DNA from: Trichostrongylus colubriformis
Lineage: Eukaryota; Nematoda; Chromadorea; Rhabditida; Trichostrongylidae
Assembly: GCA_963978905.1 (NCBI GenBank)
Contig: OZ022256.1
Span: 6,183,501 to 6,247,500 of the forward strand
DNA: 64,000 bases
Direction of reading: 5' to 3'
Shown: positions 33,897 through 45,292 of the stretch, piece after piece
Layout: every line of letters begins with the position of its first letter
Position numbering within the stretch: the first letter of the stretch is position 1
Notes under the pieces: model-generated
Told to the model about the DNA's origin: nothing
Seen by the model: the letters and a program-made list of their open reading frames with translations, nothing else
The model's database searches: none
Made by a program: the position numbers and the translations under genes

Positions 33897-34125
33897 CTCC
33901 GGTGATATCGCCAGCCGAAAAACGTCAAGGTCGAGCGCTGCTTGCTATCGCTCTGAAGATGCAGAGCCGTGGAGTGGCGACAGGAGGTCTCCAACGTAAC
34001 GATGCAGGTGAACACGTTGGTGACGATGGCTGTCTCAGCATCTGCTGTCGCTCAGAATATGTCTCTTCGCAGTCACTTATATGTACAACGATATGAGCGA
34101 TTTCTTTGATGGAGCGTTTGAAAGG
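33897..34125 (+). pseudogene. Inverted broken copy of collagen promoter and exon 1
   Basis: The plus strand reads GCTCCGGTGATATCGCCAGC, ACGTCAAGGTCGAGCGC, CCAACGTAACGATGCAGGTG and then ACACGTTGGTGACGATGGCTG in the same order as the minus-strand upstream region and exon 1 of gene 1. The ATG is at 34,002. A 2-base loss after the GTCGC codon pair (about 34,051) shifts the frame, and the region replacing the MKDMDEFK codons has diverged. No exon 2 is seen on this strand. It is a duplicate fragment 1.3 kb from gene 1 in head-to-head orientation, and cannot make the anchor peptide. Confidence 0.8.
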
Positions 34126-34375
34126 TATTGATTTCTCCTTACTGTGAGCCTTGTAGTTAACGTGATTCAGGCACTGATTCAGGTGCTTGCTTATAAATTT
34201 CTTTCCTTTTGTGTGTGTAGGCCTGGAGAACGATTGCTAGAGGTAGGGGTATATTTAAAATAGAAAAATCTAACTTCAGGAATTTTTGCAGTCTGAAACT
34301 TTGCTTCCATGTGGGTCAGAGATTTTGAACACTTTTTTGTGGTTTCTTTTTCCACTGCATCACTGTCGCATAGTG

Positions 34376-34563
34376 AAAGGTACATTCGGCGCTCGCTGAT
34401 GGGTGGAGTAACAGTTGACTGTTCATTGGTTGTCGGGCGTCGGGGGATGATCGACCGCGCCCGGCTGCAGGTAATAGGATGTGGAAAGACCGCCTCCCAG
34501 CCGCCGACAACCAATGGAGAGTCAACTGTTGCTCCACCCATCAGCGAGCGCGGATTGTGCCTT
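34376..34563. mobile_element. 188-bp MITE, AAAGGYACA ends
   Basis: It has about 60-bp inverted repeats: the left arm starts AAAGGTACATTCGGCGCTCG and the right arm is the inverse of AAAGGCACAATCCGCGCTCG. Both arms continue through GCTGATGGGTGGAG and GTTGACTGT/GTTGACTCT. The 60-bp loop contains GATCGACCGCGCCCGGC. No clear target duplication. Confidence 0.65.
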
Positions 34564-35121
34564 TAAAGTGAGGACCTCTTTGAGCAAAGTATAACAACAA
34601 AAAAACATTTTGGAATAATTAGTGAATTACAAGAACAGGTGAGACATCAGCCGTTCCAATTCGAGCAACACTGATATGACAGTGCTGAGCCACAAGCTGC
34701 CCTGCTTCTGGTTCATCGTTATTTTATGTTGATTTGGGAATGAAATGGCATTTGGTGAGCGTCGATCGGTGGCCGCTATGACGTCGATGGATGGGGTCGG
34801 TTGACCCAGAAAGGTGGTGTCCCTCTCCCACTTCTGTTTTACCGTTTCAAATTCAAATTTTCCAAAAAAGGTCCTTGACGCGATCCTTGAAGCTGATGAA
34901 GAGCCACGATCATTTGAGAACAAATTCATGACAGCTTTTTCGCAAAAACAGAAATCACAAAATCGGGGACCAAAGATCACATTTTTTCGACGTCAAGTCC
35001 AAAGGACGGACGAATTCCTTCTGTGTCTACAAATTCATGTTGCGTGCTAATTTTTTCCATTTCTTCTGAAACAGGCTTTCATATGGATCTGTTCAGAAGT
35101 GAAAACACTCACAACATTGAC

Positions 35122-38100
35122 CTTGGACAAACCCACGTGATGCAATATAACTCCAGTGCGCTTAGGACATGGGCAGTACATACCTGAATCACATTTCATT
35201 CTATATAGTTGTGGTAGGTTCTGTTGAAGGTAGATATAAAAAAATTGGAAGCTGACTCTTTCACACTTAAAAAAGACCCACCATCGCTTCCTTTCTGTCC
35301 TGGTGCTCCTGGAGATCCGGGCAATCCATCCTGTCCTGGTCCACCGGGTTGCCCTGAAGGGCCTTGAGGTCCTGCCAATCCTGGTGCACCCATGCCACCA
35401 GGCATTCCATCTATTCCGGGAGGTCCGGCAGGCCCGGGTGGCCCAGGTGGACCAGGAGGTCCTGCTGCTGCGTATCCACCACCTGCTGCATCCATTCCTG
35501 GGTTTCCAGGTGGTCCGGGAGCACCGGGATTCCCTGGTGCACCAGCGTCACCCATAGGTCCTGGAAGACCTGGTGCTCCTATCGTGGGACCATATCCTCC
35601 ACCGCCAGCCTGACCAGGAGGTCCAGCAGGTCCTGCACCACCACGAGGACCAGGTGGACCTGGAGGACCTGCCGGGCATGTGATACATCCTGTCTGTCCT
35701 CCTCCACCCGCGTAGGCCTGGCCCGGGGCACCTGGTCTACCAGGTCCACCAGGAGAACCGTCTAAGCCAGGCAAACCTGCGTCACCTGGAAATCCAGGCG
35801 GACCTGGAGGACACTTATTGGCTCCCTGGGGACCGCAATTGCACTGCCCTCCACCAAGTCCTCCTGCATAACCTCCTCCACCTCCTCCATATCCTCCGCC
35901 TCCTCCTCCGAAACCTCCGCCTCCCATTCCATATCCTCCTCCACCTCCTCCTCCGAAACCTCCTCCGCCTCCTCCATATCCTCCGCCTCCTCCTCCGAAA
36001 CCCCCACCTCCCATTCCATATCCTCCTCCACCTCCTCCTACAAACCCTCCCCCTCCTCCTCCACCTCTATACCCTCCTCCTCCTCCTTCATATCCCCCTC
36101 CCCCTACATATCCTCCCCCTCCACGCCCTCCGTAAGGCATCACATGTCCTCGTTTGATACGACTAATCGACGATGTGAATGGATTCGTTGACGGATTGGA
36201 TTTGGCGGGAACCGTCAATTCCGTCATTGCTTCCCATGCACCAGCAGAAAGGTCCTGAAAGACACAACGATTCACTAAGTGCCCCTTGGTTCTCACCGAG
36301 TCAAAGAGTTTTGATGTTAGCTGAAATTTCTAACAAGCACACCGAAGACCTGTTTTCATCTAGGGGATCTGAATGTCAGCAATCGCAGGAGATCAGATTA
36401 TATGCTACATATAATAATAAAGTGAAACAATGCAAAAAAATCCTTTTTGGCAAGCATTGGTACATTACAATCTCCACACGACCCTTCATAAGTGAGGGGA
36501 ACAACTATGTTCGTTGTTGCATCATAACTATCAGCCATATCCTTGATTGTCCTTGATGATGGGGAATGATAGTAAGTGATAGGTGGTGGTAAAAGGTAAC
36601 ACTGAAACTGTGTATGGAAGGAAATTTAGCTGAGTCAAACAACGCCAGTGACGCTTGCCCCCTTTCACAATGGACGACTGACAGCGACAAAGATGGCTTA
36701 ATGGCTTAATATACACGCAGCGTTCCACGAATTCTGTGGGTCTTCCTATGTTAAATATGGTGACCAAATGAATTGCTGGTTTGATCAATTTTTCTGACTT
36801 CTTACACAAGCAACGAATGGGAACAGCGAGGGGAGAGGAAGATTGAGATGGCTACCTTGTTAGACTCACGTACCGCTTATCCAGACTAATAATCTGCTCC
36901 ATTCTAGGACACCCAGTGATTGCACATACTATTTGTAAAAAGAATAAATCGCTCCCGTATGATATACATAACTACATATAACACGCTGCACAAACTTGTG
37001 GATTCATAAGACAAATTTTCCATTAAAATTATGCGGCACTGCTTACGGAAAGATCCAGTACATCCCGCTTTCCCCTCATGTTGAACCAGTTTGGTAGGTG
37101 CACATTACAGCGCGCAGTCTATCAGCAGTATCAACTGAGCTTCATCTCCATCACCATCTGTAATACATGAACCCCTCCACATGAATGCGCCATATCATGC
37201 GCATCAGCTTGCGTTACTTTCCTGTCCCTTACCGTGCCTATGCAAGCACCCATCATTTTTCTGAAATAAAATACTCAAGGCACTATCCAGTACTATCAAC
37301 AAAAACCGGCGCTCGCTGCGGTCCTCCTTGAAGGAATCATTGGCGAAAAATGAGTTTCTTGTGTTACCCACGTATTTAGGTTGTACTTGTCGTATAAGGG
37401 CTGCATGCAAAGTTTCACGCGAAAAAGTGTGAATTCGGCTGTGATACAGCTTCTCGGCCAGGTGGGCGGGGCCTCCGAATTAAAGCCCAATCTCATTGTT
37501 CGCCGCGGCTGAAAACGAAAAGTAGGACTGTTTACGTTACTTTCTGTTCCTACAATGCGTCTGACTGCGCTGGACGAGGGGTGGGTCCTTGCTCAGAGAC
37601 CCGCCTATCTGACCGAGACTTTCTGGTAGTGTATCTTAACCGAATTATCGCTTTTTTGCGTGAAACTATGCATGCGGCCCTTATTAGACAGATACAACAT
37701 GAACATATAGATAACAGAGAAACTCATTCTTCTGTAGACGATTCGTTTAATATTGCTAAGACTCATGTTCTAGAGCTCACACGTCCAGTACTTCCATTTG
37801 CTGTGATATGGTCGATTTCTGCCCTTGATAATTTCCAGACAATCACAAGAATCTTCATGGCAAGTGATGAGCGGAGGGGAAACTTGACGTCAGTGTCCAT
37901 TAAAATCCCTTTTTGCAAAAACTTTTCACCTACTCCGAAGCAACTTCTTCCCTCCCTACTCCAACCTAAGCCATATTCCTGCTTGGCAGAGAAGGCCTTT
38001 CCGTATAGGGGGACGGACATGAATAACAGCGAGAAGTACGGGGTACAAGGCCGTTGATGAATTGATCACTCTTTCTTTCATATCATACTGCTATATGCAC

Positions 38101-39412
38101 CCTCCTCTTCTTGACATTTGATAATGCTGAGCAGTTGACGCACTCTACGGCTACTAATATTGAAACCAAATGAGCACATGACTGAGTATTGCACAGTATA
38201 TAATAGCCGTACCGCACTCCCTGACCAGTTCGGCTTCTTCCTACAAAATCACTCATTATGATTTTTATCAGCCTTTATCACTTGCTATCGCTTTATCGAT
38301 GCCACGACCCACGCTGCACCACAATTCGAAGTGCCACTGCCTACTTGCGACGCAAAAAGGTGCAACGAAATCAGTGACACACGCTCTTCACAGATAAAAC
38401 TCAGATTTCCTTCAAAAGCACACCACGCAATAAGTCGACCTATTTTCCTGGAGCTGTACATTCTTGGGTACCTATCTAGGTTGTACCTTTTTGCTCAGCC
38501 ATGGTGTACTATCATGGAGTTACACCTATCCGAACCCACTACGACACCAATCGTACCGTGGCGGTGCAATGGAAAAGCGGCCTGAATAGTTACCCAAGAA
38601 ATTAGTGCCATAGAAGATAAGTCGACTCGTGTGGTTGTCCTGGAGTGTATTTTTCAAGATACGTGGAGAAAGCTGGTGAGCGATCAGGCTACAGTCTGAT
38701 ACTAAGGGTGTGCACACTCATGTCGAAATCGCGCGCCGCGGATTTCTTTGCGTGTGGTTGCGTACATTGCAGCAATCCCTTTAGAGTTTCAGCCCGAATT
38801 AAGTATTTCTTGAGTATCGCGCAATGTCGCACGTGTGCACTGCTATCGTGTGATGCTATCGTTCCTTCTACTTTTTATGTCACTATTTTGTCTTTCATGG
38901 GCACAAAAATGATTGATTTTAGATAATGATGAAATTAACTTTTTTAAAGGCCGCGAGTGCGACGTGGCAAAGCGAAAATTCGACAAAAGTGCGCACACCA
39001 TGATATAACGCTTCAGTTTATGGAGCGTGACACTCACACCTCTGTCAAGCGGCTCCCTTCCCCGTTGTGTAATTGAGCCGGTGTTCATCAAAAAAGGGTC
39101 TTGTAACACTGCTCAGGTAATCGTTGCGCAACTTTGGAAAAGAGGTTCGAGATCAGCGTCCGAGTACACGACGGACCATGTGCATCCCATTACAAACGGC
39201 CACCATGACCTCGAGTCCTTCTCTTATCAGCATGGCTGTGTAGGAGCATGACGTATAAGGAGAACACGAACCTTGAATTCATCCATGTCTTGCATCACTT
39301 CGTTGAAAAATTCGCTCATATCGTTGAACATATAAGCGGCTGCGAAGAGACATATTGTGATTGCAATTGCGGATGTCGAGACGGCCACCGTAACGAAAGT
39401 CTTTGCCTGCAT
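35122..39412 (-). CDS. Cuticle collagen, gene 2 of the cluster
   Basis: Exon 1 is 39,412-39,272 ([17 protein letters not shown]...MDEFK, 47 codons, GTTCGT donor). Exon 2 is 36,254-35,282 ([14 protein letters not shown], site RIKR, then a glycine-tyrosine-phenylalanine rich region of [11 protein letters not shown] type, then Gly-X-Y blocks beginning [17 protein letters not shown] donor). Exon 3 is 35,183-35,122 ([21 protein letters not shown], then GTCAAT). A small fourth exon is possible. The first two splice phases are the same as in gene 1. Intron 1 (3.0 kb) contains a foldback repeat and a MITE. The glycine-rich region is Tyr/Phe-bearing and lacks the Met/Ala pattern of gene 1. Confidence 0.88.
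37315..37765. repeat. Foldback repeat in collagen 2 intron
   Basis: Inverted ends of about 130 bp: GGCGAAAAATGAGTTTCTTG...GCATGCAAAGTTTCACGCG on the left, CGTGAAACTATGCATGC...GAAACTCATTCTTCTG on the right. The middle is GTGGGCGGGGCCTCCG. It matches 10,490-10,920. Confidence 0.55.
38706..39000. mobile_element. GGGTGTG-family MITE, internally deleted
   Basis: It runs from GGGTGTGCACACTCATGTC to CGACAAAAGTGCGCACACCA and shares TTGCGTACATTGCAGCAATC and the TACTTTTTATGTCAC block with 32,125-32,436. The flanks TGATACTAA and TGATATAAC may be an eroded 9-bp duplication. It is in intron 1 of collagen gene 2. Confidence 0.65.
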
Positions 39413-39448
39413 TGCCGTCGAGATGAAGATGGTCCGCTGTTCAGCACC

Positions 39449-39481
39449 TTTATAGTGGTCGTGAACCGTCTTTGACCTTGG
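39449..39481 (-). promoter_or_regulatory. Collagen gene 2 core promoter module
   Basis: CCAAGGTCA (39,481-39,473, minus strand) is followed 18 bp later by CTATAAAGGTG. The ATG is 61 bp downstream of the half site. Order and spacing match genes 1 and 3. Confidence 0.6.
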
Positions 39482-42400
39482 CGTTTTACATCTATCAACA
39501 AATTAACGGGTACGCTCTCTCAATACATAGACCATATATTTCTATCTCTATTTCTTATTTATTTCTGGTTTTCACAGTAAACATTTTAGATGGACTAGAA
39601 ACACTTCTTATCGCTACCCGGTGAACAAATTGCTCCTCGAGAATAAAGTGAGACCGCTCGTTCTGCTGCACGACGAATATGGACACTTTTAGTAGGCAAA
39701 GAAAAGAAACCGACTTAAAGTGATATGTCAAAACGTCATTTCTTACATGGATGTCACGCTGGTGTGGTTACTTCCTCTCATTCTATGATGCGTAATTAAT
39801 CTATGAATTGTGTGCAAACAAAGTGTAACTGTTTCGCGAATTGTCTACAAGAGGGCGTGGCGCAGAAGGAGCCGACGCGGTAGCGTCAAATCCTAAAGAC
39901 CGCTGCACGTAGTGGGGTGTCACTTACTTTCATTGGTTAAACAAACCTACGTGGGAAAAATTTTCTCGATGAAGGAGTAAGCAGCTTAAGGTCTTATCAG
40001 CGAGACAGGAACTTGACTAAGTATGCGCAATTAGTCAAACAACGGCTGATTGCGATTTATGAGCCAGAACTACATGGTTCCCAACGGAATAATTAAGCGT
40101 GCAGTATCCCCTTGATGGTGCGCCGTGGTACCTGCTCTTGGTACAGTAGTTTTAAGCTGCTATAACCTACGAACTAACTATGAAGACTCAAAAATGGAAG
40201 CCTCAGACAGGGTATGACCCTTAATTTGGCACAGGTTTCCATTTTTTTTTTGAAGGAAAATGAAAGGTTATGCACAAACTACCGCCACGTCGTTTTGCTG
40301 CTTTATAGCATGGAATTTCTGGGCGAGATTCTGATTTTCGTATTCGTAATGTCCTACAGCCTACCACTAATGTATCTTCTCTAGTCGGATGTGATATTGT
40401 AGATGTCATACACTTTTCTAGTCTCAGCGTCTCAAATAGCGGTGATCTCAACGACGGTCGACTGTGCTTCGATGTGAGTTCGTCAGTGATTGTGTTTTGC
40501 GACTCCAGCTGAATTCTTCTGGTCTATATTGAACTGTTTTGTAAGTCTGAAATGGTGTTTGGGGAGTGTATCGCAATTATCTTTGACTTTCCAGACTTTG
40601 ACGAAGGTGAAAAGGCCATAACTTTAGCCGTGTGAAGTTAATTAATATCTTGGTTTTGGCTGCAAGAAACTGACACATATGGAGGACAATACATGTCGCC
40701 TTTTTTAATTCGAAAAGAGCATCTGGTCGAATGCCACAAGAAGTCATACGGACGTCATGAAATACGTAGTACATGGCAACTGAAGAGCTTCCTAAGTTTA
40801 TGCCTTTCTACTCAAGTTGAGACAGTGGTGCATTCCATCAGCAATTTTGATTGTGTGCTCGCTTTAAGACACCGAGGCGTAGCACCTATGGCAAGACCTA
40901 CTGTAATGCTTACAGTACGCTTCGTAGCAAACATTAGACACATGACATCCTGCTAAGATATCGAGTGTGAACTAGTGGTTTTTTTTTTTACCACGAACAG
41001 CTTTTTCTTATCCTTTCGCTTATTCTTCCAGTTACTGTTTCGCTTGATTGCTGCTGTCTGTAGTTTCATTTATTTCACTTCATCATCATACGGAATACAC
41101 TCAACGAGACAACAAAGTACATGTCGTACGAAAGATGTTGCTGTAGTTCGAAAAAAATGCGCGGGAGACACCACAATGTCGCTCTTCTGTAGTCGGAATA
41201 CTCGACCGATGATCGCTTCAAACCTCGATGGTTCATTTCAAAACGTCATTTTTCCTCATCTTGCTCTTTTTCCTGACCCCTCCCGGTTCCTTTGAATTAG
41301 AGGAAGGGGAAGCTGTAGAGCAGATCACTCTTGTTGTGTCAGGCCACTGCAACTTACGGCAGGCAATTGACAAAGAGAGCAGAGGGCACTTGTCGCGCAC
41401 GGTAACATAAATCGGATGGCGCATTGAATCAAATTCGTGGCTCCCGGACTACACCACAGAAAGAGGCTGTTCCTTTCATACTTCACCAGGCTCCTTCATA
41501 AATGTCATTCAACGAGGTCTTCCACCCTATATCTCAATATCTCACCATTTCTCCTGATTAGCGTCCGTGGACACTTCTTTATACTGAAGACGTCATGGTT
41601 ACTTGGGAAGAAGATGGAAAGTATGGAGAAAATAGGCACATACTGGCTGCAAGAGTGCACCCTGACTTGCATTTCCCCTCACTGACGTGGCAACATATGA
41701 GCGCTGAATTCAGGTATGGCACTTTTTCACACTAAGACCTAACGACACGAAATGGAACGGGAGTGTAACTGTAAATATCATGAAAATCAACTATGTAGAA
41801 ACCAGTTGACTGCAAATTTCAAAACGATTCCTTTTTTGGAATATCAGTTTTCGGTAAATGAAGACGCTACAATGAAAGTGTGTTTGCAGAATGAATAGAA
41901 ATCAGTCTCAAAAGAATTTCGAGTGAAAAGTTTTTCAAGCAATAATTAGCCTCCAATAATCGCACAGTGCGACAAATTATGCCAATACATCGCCGTATTC
42001 GTCAGTGTGTATGGGCCAGAGGCAATCGGATCAAATTCTGGGAACACTTGATGAAATGTCTGCTAAACACCCAAACTTTGTGTAATGACCTTGTTGGCAT
42101 CTTTTTTTATTCTTATGGCAGAGGCCTGTCAAAAAGCCATGCCTTCGCCTCATCGAGAAATTTATATCAAAAAGGATTACAGATTCTACTTCACTACCGC
42201 CCTTCAAAACATTTACCATGGCCTGATTGTTGACTGACAGGTACATTTTCGAATTACTTCCAACAGTTAACGTGAAGTGATTGCATTGCTTGCATTGTGG
42301 CACTGTATAGCTCACTGAGGCCCCTTTCTACGAAAATTACTTCAAAAACCGCATGCAGAGCCGGTTATTTCTTCTAATTTTCCAGCACCTCATGTTATGT

Positions 42401-45080
42401 TAACAAGAAGTGTGGATTGGGAATGAGTTTGAGCCTTGATTGGCATAGTGTTGAGCGCAATTTGTTATATCGCGAATTATAATTCACTCCAGGTGAGTTC
42501 TATATAGCTTTTGTACGAAATGGATTTTTACCATGATTGCCTTTTAATTCTTACCCGTTCGCTTATTCTCCATTTTTTGTAACTTGTCTGTTGCTGTCCT
42601 GTTTCACTTGTTTCATATCATCGTGATTGAATGAAATACGCCATACGTGACAACAAATGACAGTCACTTCAGCCTATGACTCCGTTTTCTACACGACCAA
42701 CTCGGAAAGATGATGTATGCAGTTTGCAACGATGCGCTGGAGATCGCGAGTAAGCACCACAACCAGAGCACTCCCAGGTGTCGTGAAAAATTTTTATTTG
42801 ACCTATACATTCCAGTAACTTGCCGAATTGTGTAGTTGCACTGTGCTTTACTGTTATTATTTTTTGTTGCAATTGCCATATGCAGATAAATTTTTTAAAC
42901 GCTTTACTATTTTTCTTCAAGAAGTTGAAATGCGGGACGTTACAACATCTTGAAGGTCGCATAATCAAACTAAATCATTACGTACCACAAATGTCACCGT
43001 AGTGGAGAAGCTCAATTCTTGACGAACTTTGATGCAGAATTGACCTAGATTCAAAACGTAGGGTGACTGGTCTGACCCCAAACAAAAACAAATTTGATTA
43101 GATTTTCTAACATACCCTGACTTTGTTGAGAGCACGTTCATCTTCATCACGGCTGACCACTGCAATTACGATCCACCCCTCTGCTGTCGGCCAAATACGA
43201 CCTCCCTGTCGAGAATCCTCGAAAGCCGAAGTATGCTGCCCACAAAGTCGCTCTTTTCAACACGACTTTCTCTACCGATTGCTCTTATGTTAGAACCTCG
43301 AGTACTCGTTTTGAGTCAAACACTAGCACCGGCGTCGAATTGACGCAACCTTGTGCCTGCCACCGACGACGGCGTCAATCATATAACGCGCACCGTTTGT
43401 GAAACGCTCGACCCAACCATACTGCAGTATGGTGATCGTGGCGAGAGCCCACGATTTCGATTTCAAATCCGGCGTTAATTGTCGCAGACACTTAAAGTCT
43501 GACCACGCCCTCCCGTTTCCCTTTGTTTCTCCACTCCTTCTGATGCCTTCATCATTTCTCGCTCTATTGAGTTGATTACTTAGTCGGTGCCTTTCGAGGT
43601 TTATTGGTGGAAGATTTATTATAACGGCCTAACATTACTAAATCGTCGTTTTCCGGAAGCCTGAACGCAGTGCAAAGTTTACATTTGAGGTGCTAAACCA
43701 CCGAGCGCACCATCTTTCGTTGCGGTTCAGACATCATGTCGAGACCACACATAGAAGCGCAAGCAACATGAAGAAATGCACTCATCCCGAGGTTCAACCT
43801 TCTTAGCGGAAATATCTACAATTGGAAAGGCACAAACTAATCAAATGTTCTATTACTCCTTGAAAGCCCGCACTCTCATGCCATATGAGTAATCATTTAA
43901 AGTACCGGTACACTTTTAATGACTGTCATTGTATCCAACACACGCTAGGCGTGATCTCATTGATGATAAGGGGCACGTTCAGAGGTGCAGCATTCTGTAC
44001 ACATATCCTGCCACTGAACACCTGTGTAGAAGCGAATAAATGTTTTCAAGTGCATACTAGCTCGCCAGAAGCAGTCTGCGGAAGAGCTGATACTTTCGAT
44101 ACCAGTGCACATTCCGCCTAGTCACAATGTTAGTCAGGCATTTACTATGCCGGGATTGCAATAAGAGAGAAGCTGGATATCGCTCTATTGAGTACATTTT
44201 GTATCTTTTCTTTGTTGTTTGAATAATGTGGAATACCATTTCAGTCTAGGGTGTGCTTTCTGTGTAAGCATACGAAAATAGCTTCAGAGCGAGAGACTGG
44301 ATTTCCTGCTGTCAGAAGCCCATGGTTTCCTTGAGGCAAAACTCATCGGACCCTCCCACTCCTTGAGAATGAGTTGTCTTCTTAACCACCTATTTTTAAA
44401 CGGCCTCGTGCGAATTTTCACCTTCTTACTTTCTTCCACATATGAATGATTTAGGTAATATCAGTGTCTGTTTAGGAAGGCCTGCACAAGCTTCACGCAC
44501 CCAGAGATAGTTGTGAAGCAGAATTGGAACTAACATAGATATACTAAAACAAGCCTAGTCATCTCGCTTAGGCTGTTTCTTGTTACTCTCACTCATTCTT
44601 TGTGCTTGTCTTACCACATACTGTCACCAATTACCACTTTGTATTCATGACAGCTCTCTCATCTGAATGCCGTTTTTCATGATTATACATGGCACTATTT
44701 AAAGCTGATAGGAATAATGGCGAGTGTTCTCTAATAATGGAAGTTTACATCCTAGGGGTAACTACAGTCCAGTTCCCGTAGGCTGACGGGGCGTGGCCCA
44801 CAGAGTTGGGTGAGAGTGTGTGGCAGGGTGAGAGAGATCGATACAGGTCCGTAGGCCTTGCCCTGCCAGCCGTAATTGAAATGGACTGTAAACCAACCGA
44901 TAGCAAATTTATGCTAATGAAACATCCTTATTTCTTAACCACTCTCAGAAGACTTTGTAAAGCAGAGAGGACCGGTTTTTTAGACTCTTGAGTACTTTTC
45001 GAAATTGTGTAAACCTACGACGTGTTGAAAATTATTCAGTTTTTCGCACTGTTCGCTTGCGGAAATCACTTGAGCTCTGT
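39482..45080. other. 5.6 kb between collagen genes 2 and 3, no gene recognised
   Basis: Only unrelated short frames are present. One segment near 43,150-43,240 (CTGCAATTACGATCC through CAAATACGACCTCC) resembles 25,815-25,900 and marks an unclassified dispersed repeat. A stem-like GATCGTGGCGAGAGCCCACGA near 43,434 is noted without assignment. Confidence 0.4.
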
Positions 45081-45292
45081 GACAAACACATTTATAGTTG
45101 TTTTCTTGTAAAATTGTCAAATATGACCTTGAGGGGTGGAGTAGTCGAAGCCCATGGTTGCAGTAGTTGACCACCAGTCTCAAGGACATTTATCTCTGGT
45201 CCACAGCTAGTTGAATGCAATTTTTGCCGCTTTTTTCTTGAAAAAGTGCTCTTGGAATACAGTTCTAGAAAGCTTACTGCCAGACTCCTCAC

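Noticed and set aside
43425..43490. Candidate tRNA
   Set aside because: A B-box-like GATTTCAAATCC is present but no D-arm or acceptor pairing could be traced.
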